A stretch of 64,000 nucleotides of DNA from Polaromonas sp. CF318 (GTDB taxonomy: Bacteria; Pseudomonadota; Gammaproteobacteria; Burkholderiales; Burkholderiaceae_C), in the NCBI RefSeq assembly GCF_000282655.1, contig NZ_AKIV01000043.1, positions 18,155 to 82,154 on the forward strand. Direction: 5' to 3'. Below, piece after piece: positions 60,305 to 64,000 of this stretch. The position numbers were made by a program, and so were the translations under genes. Within the stretch, counting starts at the first letter, position 1; every line of letters starts with the position of its first letter. Under the pieces are notes generated by a model. The model made no database searches, was not told the origin of the DNA, and was given only the letters and a program-made list of their open reading frames with translations.

Positions 60305-61216
60305 TTAGGAGGCCTGCTGGCGCTGGTATTCGGCCCGCTTCATGGTGAGGTAGCTTTCCTTGTCCACCTCATGCAGCTGGCGGGCGTACTGCTCGGTCGC
60401 GTCGAACCAATGCTGCAGGCGCGCCTCCAACTGCTGGGCCGGCGGCTTGTCCAGGGAGGCCAGGTAGGCCTCTATCGCCAGGTAGTAGCGCATGGTGTTG
60501 CGCTCCACCGTGCCGCGCATGCCGTCCACAAAGGCGGTGGTGTTGCCGCGTTGCACCCGTGTGAAGCCGACCTTGCCGCTGCCGGCCGTGGCCAGGTAGC
60601 CCTGCATGGCCAGGCGGCCGGCGACGCCGTAGCCGTAGGAATAGCGCAGGTGCATAAAAGTCTTGCCGCCGGGAAGCGGCACCGCCTGCAGCTCGATACG
60701 GTAGTTGTTCGTGCCCAGGGGGCCTTTGTCAGACCTCAGGTTCGCCGCCAGGTAGTCGGGCAAGCTGGCGGCCAGCCGGTAGCTGAATTGCAGCGCAAAA
60801 GCATCTTCCAGTTGCTGCTCGGTCTTTTTGCCGATGTGCATGTTCAGCAGGCTCGGGCTTTCGTCCGTGCTCGCATGGCAGTACTTGGTGTTGATGTGCA
60901 GGATCAGCATCTCGCACCAGCGCCTGGGGCTTTTGAAGGCGCCGCTGACGGTGGCGAACGGCGAATTCAGCACCGCATACGCGCTGCCGGTCACGACATT
61001 GGGATTCTCGGTTGACTCCAGAAACAGCGGCCTGCGGTAGGCATTCTGCGCAAGCTGTCCGGCCAGTTCCGCGTGCTTTTCGAGCAGGGCCGGTGCGCCG
61101 GATTCCGCGTTCGCGGCGCTTGCCTGCGGCGCTTGCGCGTTAGCCGGGAAATGGGCGGCGCAAAGCAGCCAGCCGCACAGCAGGACATGGCGCCCCAGGC
61201 GTCGAAGAGGACTCAT
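60305..61216 (-). CDS. Exported protein of unknown function (303 aa)
   Basis: A signal peptide (residues 1-28, RRLGRHVLLCGWLLCAAHFPANAQA) is followed by a soluble domain. A repeated theme of Tyr-rich strands (MHLRYSYGYGVAGRLAMQGYLATAG, RYYLAIEAYLASLDKP) suggests mixed alpha/beta structure. A Cys in RRWCEMLILHINTKYCHAST forms a close pair that could be a disulfide. No family is recognised. Codon usage equals the neighbours. Its role in the signalling patch is unknown; it might be a sensed or induced periplasmic protein. Confidence 0.75.
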   Translation of the reverse strand: MSPLRRLGRHVLLCGWLLCAAHFPANAQAPQASAANAESGAPALLEKHAELAGQLAQNAYRRPLFLESTENPNVVTGSAYAVLNSPFATVSGAFKSPRRWCEMLILHINTKYCHASTDESPSLLNMHIGKKTEQQLEDAFALQFSYRLAASLPDYLAANLRSDKGPLGTNNYRIELQAVPLPGGKTFMHLRYSYGYGVAGRLAMQGYLATAGSGKVGFTRVQRGNTTAFVDGMRGTVERNTMRYYLAIEAYLASLDKPPAQQLEARLQHWFDATEQYARQLHEVDKESYLTMKRAEYQRQQAS

Positions 61217-61306
61217 GGCTTCAGTGTGCCAGCGCGAGCGGGGCCTGTTGTGCATACGCTCCCTCGTCCTACATGGAGTCGCCGCGAGCGTGAAGGCCGC
61301 GGCCGT

Positions 61307-62038
61307 TCAGGCTTGCGCCGTCTCCGCCAGCGCCGGTGAATCCACCGCGGCGGCGGGTTCGAACTGCAGCGTGAGTCGGCTCTTCCCGTGATGAACCAGT
61401 TGCGCGGATTCCTGCTCGGCCAGTACCTGCACATCGAGCCACTCCAGCAGGCGGTAGGGCGGCTTGTCCGCCGCGCGCATGGGCTCGGCGCCATCGTGCG
61501 GCTTGAGTTCGATGTGAAGGGAAAAAATGTCCTGGGCAAACTCCGCCTCTATGAGCACCTTGCCGGGCGCGGCGGCCGCATCGGTCAGTGCGATGAGGGC
61601 GGCGGTCAGCACTGTGCGAAGCGCGGACTGGGGCAGTTGCACAACGGGGCCGCCGGTGTTGTCGACCACCGAAAAGCCCCTGAACGAAAGCTGCGTCGTC
61701 ACCATGCCCAGGCATTCCGCGATGCCGGCGCCGGCGGTGATCAAACGCTTTTCCTTGGGTGCCAGCCAGCTCATCAGGTCCACGCAGGATGCGGCCGCTT
61801 CCTTGGTCAGCGCCACGATGTCGCGCGCGTTTCTCAGCAGCGCTTCCGGGTCCGTGTCGGCTTTTTGCAAGCGCCGCTCCAGCATCGCCGCCACCATGGC
61901 AATCGGCTGCAGCGTTCCCGCCATGTTGTGGCGTATCACCGGGGCCAGCCGGCGCAGCAGTGCGTAGTGCGCCGCTTCTGCCTCGCAGCTCTGCAATCCG
62001 CTTGCCAGTGTTGCCGTGCTGCTGGATGGAACGCTCAT
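61307..62038 (-). CDS. Histidine-kinase-like protein without clear ATP-binding boxes (ChpT/Spo0B-like candidate)
   Basis: 243 residues. A helical dimerisation/phosphotransfer region has the H-box IRHNMAGTLQPIAMVAAML (about residues 36-54; His38). The following part (about 100-235) resembles a kinase ATP-binding domain in strand/helix order, but has no N-box (Asn) and no G1 or G2 glycine box. Such truncated kinases (ChpT, Spo0B) pass phosphate from one receiver to another. There is no membrane segment. The nearby REC-only protein would be a natural partner. The family assignment is by my reading of the pattern and needs a structure check. Confidence 0.6.
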   Translation of the reverse strand: MSVPSSSTATLASGLQSCEAEAAHYALLRRLAPVIRHNMAGTLQPIAMVAAMLERRLQKADTDPEALLRNARDIVALTKEAAASCVDLMSWLAPKEKRLITAGAGIAECLGMVTTQLSFRGFSVVDNTGGPVVQLPQSALRTVLTAALIALTDAAAAPGKVLIEAEFAQDIFSLHIELKPHDGAEPMRAADKPPYRLLEWLDVQVLAEQESAQLVHHGKSRLTLQFEPAAAVDSPALAETAQA

Positions 62039-62324
62039 GGTGCTGCCGCCGATGGTAGTTTCACAAAAACTGCAGGCGAATCTGCAGGGCCCACGCCGTG
62101 CAGCAACACACATCCGGCTGCGATATTTTTCAAGGCGTAACTACAAAATGTACAGCGGTCAAATGGAAGTTCATGTAAGCCAAAGCCTACAGTTTGGCCG
62201 CTGTGACAGGCTCGCCGCACATTGTTTTCGCCCTTAGGAAAATAGTGTGCGATTTGGTTGTCATTCTGTATCTTCGCGAGTAATCTCGGCACCCGTTTCT
62301 ACAAAAAGTTACCCTCAATACAGG

Positions 62325-64000
62325 ATGAACGATATGGAAGCTTTAACCAAGCTTTCGGTGGTAGAGCGCGACACCGAATTGAAGTCCATTCTCAAATCTT
62401 TGAGCGCGCTCAGGCGCGGCGAATCCGGCGTCACACTTCCAACCGAGTGGGATGGCGTCTATGGAAAGATCGCCGCCGAATTCAACCAGCTCTCGGCCAT
62501 GACGACCGCGACCACCAGCCGCTGCAAAGGCCTGGCGTCCAAGTCCCGCCTGGCAACACGTGCCAGCCGGCGCCTGCCCGAGGAAAAGCTCTCGGGCTTT
62601 TGGCTGCAGAACGCGATGGCCATCAACACTGTGCTCGATGAAGCCGAGACAGTGACGGAGCAGACCAAGGTGGTACTGACCGCATTGACCGACCTCAAAA
62701 AAGGCGATGCGCGCGCCAGCTTGCCGCAAGACTGGACCGGCGTGCCAGGCAAGGTCGCCGATGCTTTTAACGATGTGGTCTCTGAAAACGTGCGCATGGC
62801 CCGAGAACTCGAACGCCTGAGCCGCGTGGTCGGCAAGCAGGGACGCCTCAAGGAGCGGGCCTTTGTGCCCGACGCTTCGGGTTTCTGGCGCGACTCCGCC
62901 GAGTCCATCAACTCGCTGATCGCCGACCTGGTGCACCCGACCAGCGAAGTGGCGCGCGTGATAGGCGCCGTGGCGCAAGGCGACCTGTCCAAGAGCATGG
63001 CCCTGGAGGCCGAGGGCAAGGCGCTCGAAGGCGAGTTCCTGCGCACCGCCATGATCATCAACAAGATGGTGGAGCAACTGGGCACCTTCTCGGCCGAGGT
63101 GACACGGGTGGCGCGCGAGGTGGGCACCGAAGGCAAGCTGGGCGGCCAGGCCGACGTGCAGGGCGTGGCCGGCACCTGGAAGGACTTGACCGACTCGGTC
63201 AACTCCATGGGCTCCAACCTGACCGCGCAGGTGCGCAACATTGCCGAGGTGACGACGGCCGTGGCCGCCGGTGACCTTTCCAAGAAGATCACGGTGGACG
63301 TCAAGGGCGAGATCCTCGAACTCAAGAACACCATCAACACCATGGTGGACCAGCTGCGCTCCTTCGCTTCCGAAGTGACGCGGGTGGCGCGTGAAGTGGG
63401 TACCGAGGGCAAGCTGGGCGGCCAGGCCGATGTGCAGGGCGTGGCCGGCACCTGGAAGGACTTGACCGACAACGTGAACTTCATGGCCGGCAACCTGACC
63501 AGCCAGGTGCGCAACATCGCCGACGTGACCAAGGCCGTGGCGGCCGGTGACCTTTCGAAGAAGATCACGGTGGACGTGAAGGGCGAGATTCTTGAACTCA
63601 AGAACACCATCAACACCATGGTGGACCAGTTGTCGTCGTTTGCCTCCGAGGTGACGCGTGTGGCGCGCGAGGTGGGCACCGAGGGCAAGCTGGGCGGCCA
63701 GGCCGATGTGCAAGGCGTGGCCGGCACCTGGAAGGACTTGACCGACTCGGTCAACTCCATGGGCTCCAACCTGACCGGCCAGGTGCGGAACATTGCCGAG
63801 GTGACGACCGCCGTGGCGGCCGGTGACCTTTCGAAGAAGATCACCGTGGACGTGAAGGGCGAAATCCTGGAACTCAAGAACACCATCAACACCATGGTGG
63901 ACCAGCTTTCTTCGTTTGCCTCCGAAGTGACGCGTGTGGCGCGTGAAGTGGGTACCGAGGGCAAGCTGGGCGGCCAGGCCGATGTGCAGGGCGTGGCCGG
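62325..64000 (+). CDS. HAMP-array sensor protein, 3' partial
   Basis: At least 558 residues, cut by the window end. The start is ATG at 62325 ([18 protein letters not shown]) after CAGG; another ATG follows three codons later. No signal or membrane segment is seen in the visible part. Residues from 259 on are exact-phase tandem HAMP repeats of 92 residues: [20 protein letters not shown], then a variable DSVNSMGSN or DNVNFMAGN, and [19 protein letters not shown]. This is the layout of the N-terminal half of fungal Nik1-type and bacterial soluble hybrid kinases, in which HAMP stacks pass a signal to a later kinase domain, expected downstream of 64000. A more divergent HAMP-like part precedes it (about residues 85-255). 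Confidence 0.85.
   Translation, partial: MNDMEALTKLSVVERDTELKSILKSLSALRRGESGVTLPTEWDGVYGKIAAEFNQLSAMTTATTSRCKGLASKSRLATRASRRLPEEKLSGFWLQNAMAINTVLDEAETVTEQTKVVLTALTDLKKGDARASLPQDWTGVPGKVADAFNDVVSENVRMARELERLSRVVGKQGRLKERAFVPDASGFWRDSAESINSLIADLVHPTSEVARVIGAVAQGDLSKSMALEAEGKALEGEFLRTAMIINKMVEQLGTFSAEVTRVAREVGTEGKLGGQADVQGVAGTWKDLTDSVNSMGSNLTAQVRNIAEVTTAVAAGDLSKKITVDVKGEILELKNTINTMVDQLRSFASEVTRVAREVGTEGKLGGQADVQGVAGTWKDLTDNVNFMAGNLTSQVRNIADVTKAVAAGDLSKKITVDVKGEILELKNTINTMVDQLSSFASEVTRVAREVGTEGKLGGQADVQGVAGTWKDLTDSVNSMGSNLTGQVRNIAEVTTAVAAGDLSKKITVDVKGEILELKNTINTMVDQLSSFASEVTRVAREVGTEGKLGGQADVQGVA
63099..64000 (+). repeat. 276-bp tandem repeats encoding HAMP units
   Basis: Repeat units begin at 63099, 63375, 63651 and 63927, so the period is exactly 276 bases (92 codons). 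Units one and three share the same variable segment (Asp-Ser-Val-Asn-Ser-Met-Gly-Ser-Asn), while unit two differs, so copies are diverged in blocks. The fourth unit runs off the window. Confidence 0.95.

Noticed and set aside
62258..62286. Promoter for the HAMP-array gene (TTGTCA-N17-TAATCT)
   Set aside because: The -35 is good but the -10 matches only three of six bases; not strong enough to list.
63099..64000. CRISPR-like regular repeat array
   Set aside because: The repeats are 276 bases long without spacers, in frame, and code for HAMP units.

Overview
The window is GC-rich betaproteobacterial chromosome. Gene content and order (lptF-lptG divergent from pepA-holC; rimP-nusA-infB-rbfA-truB-typA; smpB divergent from ratA-rnfH; guaB-guaA), the extragenic repeat styles and the codon habits (for example ATA-GGC for Ile-Gly) point to Burkholderiales, family Comamonadaceae, with Polaromonas or a close relative most likely. 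The genus is an inference from gene order and style, not from a search. Most of the window is conserved core. No insertion sequence, complete prophage or CRISPR array was seen. Both edges cut genes: a degenerate GGDEF protein at base 1 and a HAMP-repeat sensor gene at base 64000.

Layout. 0-5 kb: GGDEF remnant, HrpA helicase, a 52-residue DUF3309 membrane peptide. 5-10 kb (minus strand): LptF-LptG, a short CbiX-type chelatase, CysB-type regulator, methionine-type aminotransferase. 10-16.3 kb: PepA-HolC operon, an orphan LivK-type binding protein, a phage-tail-chaperone-like orphan beside tRNA-Ser(GGA), and an NfeD/SPFH membrane-quality pair with a DUF2237 gene. 16.5-21.8 kb: a large basic amino acid decarboxylase, an exported ATP-dependent DNA ligase (LigE type) divergent from a GFA-GNAT pair across a LexA-like box, and FabI. 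21.9-27.5 kb: complete YejABEF peptide importer. 27.7-36.4 kb: the translation/transcription operon rimP-nusA-infB-rbfA-truB, then typA. 36.6-42.5 kb: EamA exporter with a 3-hydroxyisobutyryl-CoA hydrolase-like gene, an ECF sigma/anti-sigma/lipoprotein set, smpB, ratA-rnfH, and a DUF4124 protein. 42.6-50.4 kb: guaB, guaA, thpR, a PaiB-like gene, a TadA fused to a haloalkane-dehalogenase-like hydrolase, a UPF0126 channel and L,D-carboxypeptidase. 50.5-56.3 kb: unknown 113-residue protein, aldehyde dehydrogenase, adenylate cyclase-FHA, penicillin acylase family protein. 56.3-64 kb: large catalase KatE, then an accessory-looking signalling patch (small membrane protein, stand-alone REC, two small unknowns, an exported unknown, a ChpT/Spo0B-like histidine protein, and a HAMP-array sensor).

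The most interesting items are: (1) a perfect CTGT-N8-ACAG LexA-type operator in the ligE/GFA divergent promoter, which would put an exported DNA ligase under SOS control; (2) the TadA-dehalogenase fusion with both sets of catalytic residues intact; (3) the 59-64 kb signalling patch, which could be an undescribed phosphorelay built from a REC-only protein, a kinase-like protein with no clear ATP-binding boxes, and a soluble HAMP-repeat sensor. Function statements rest on motifs I could read. No database search was possible.
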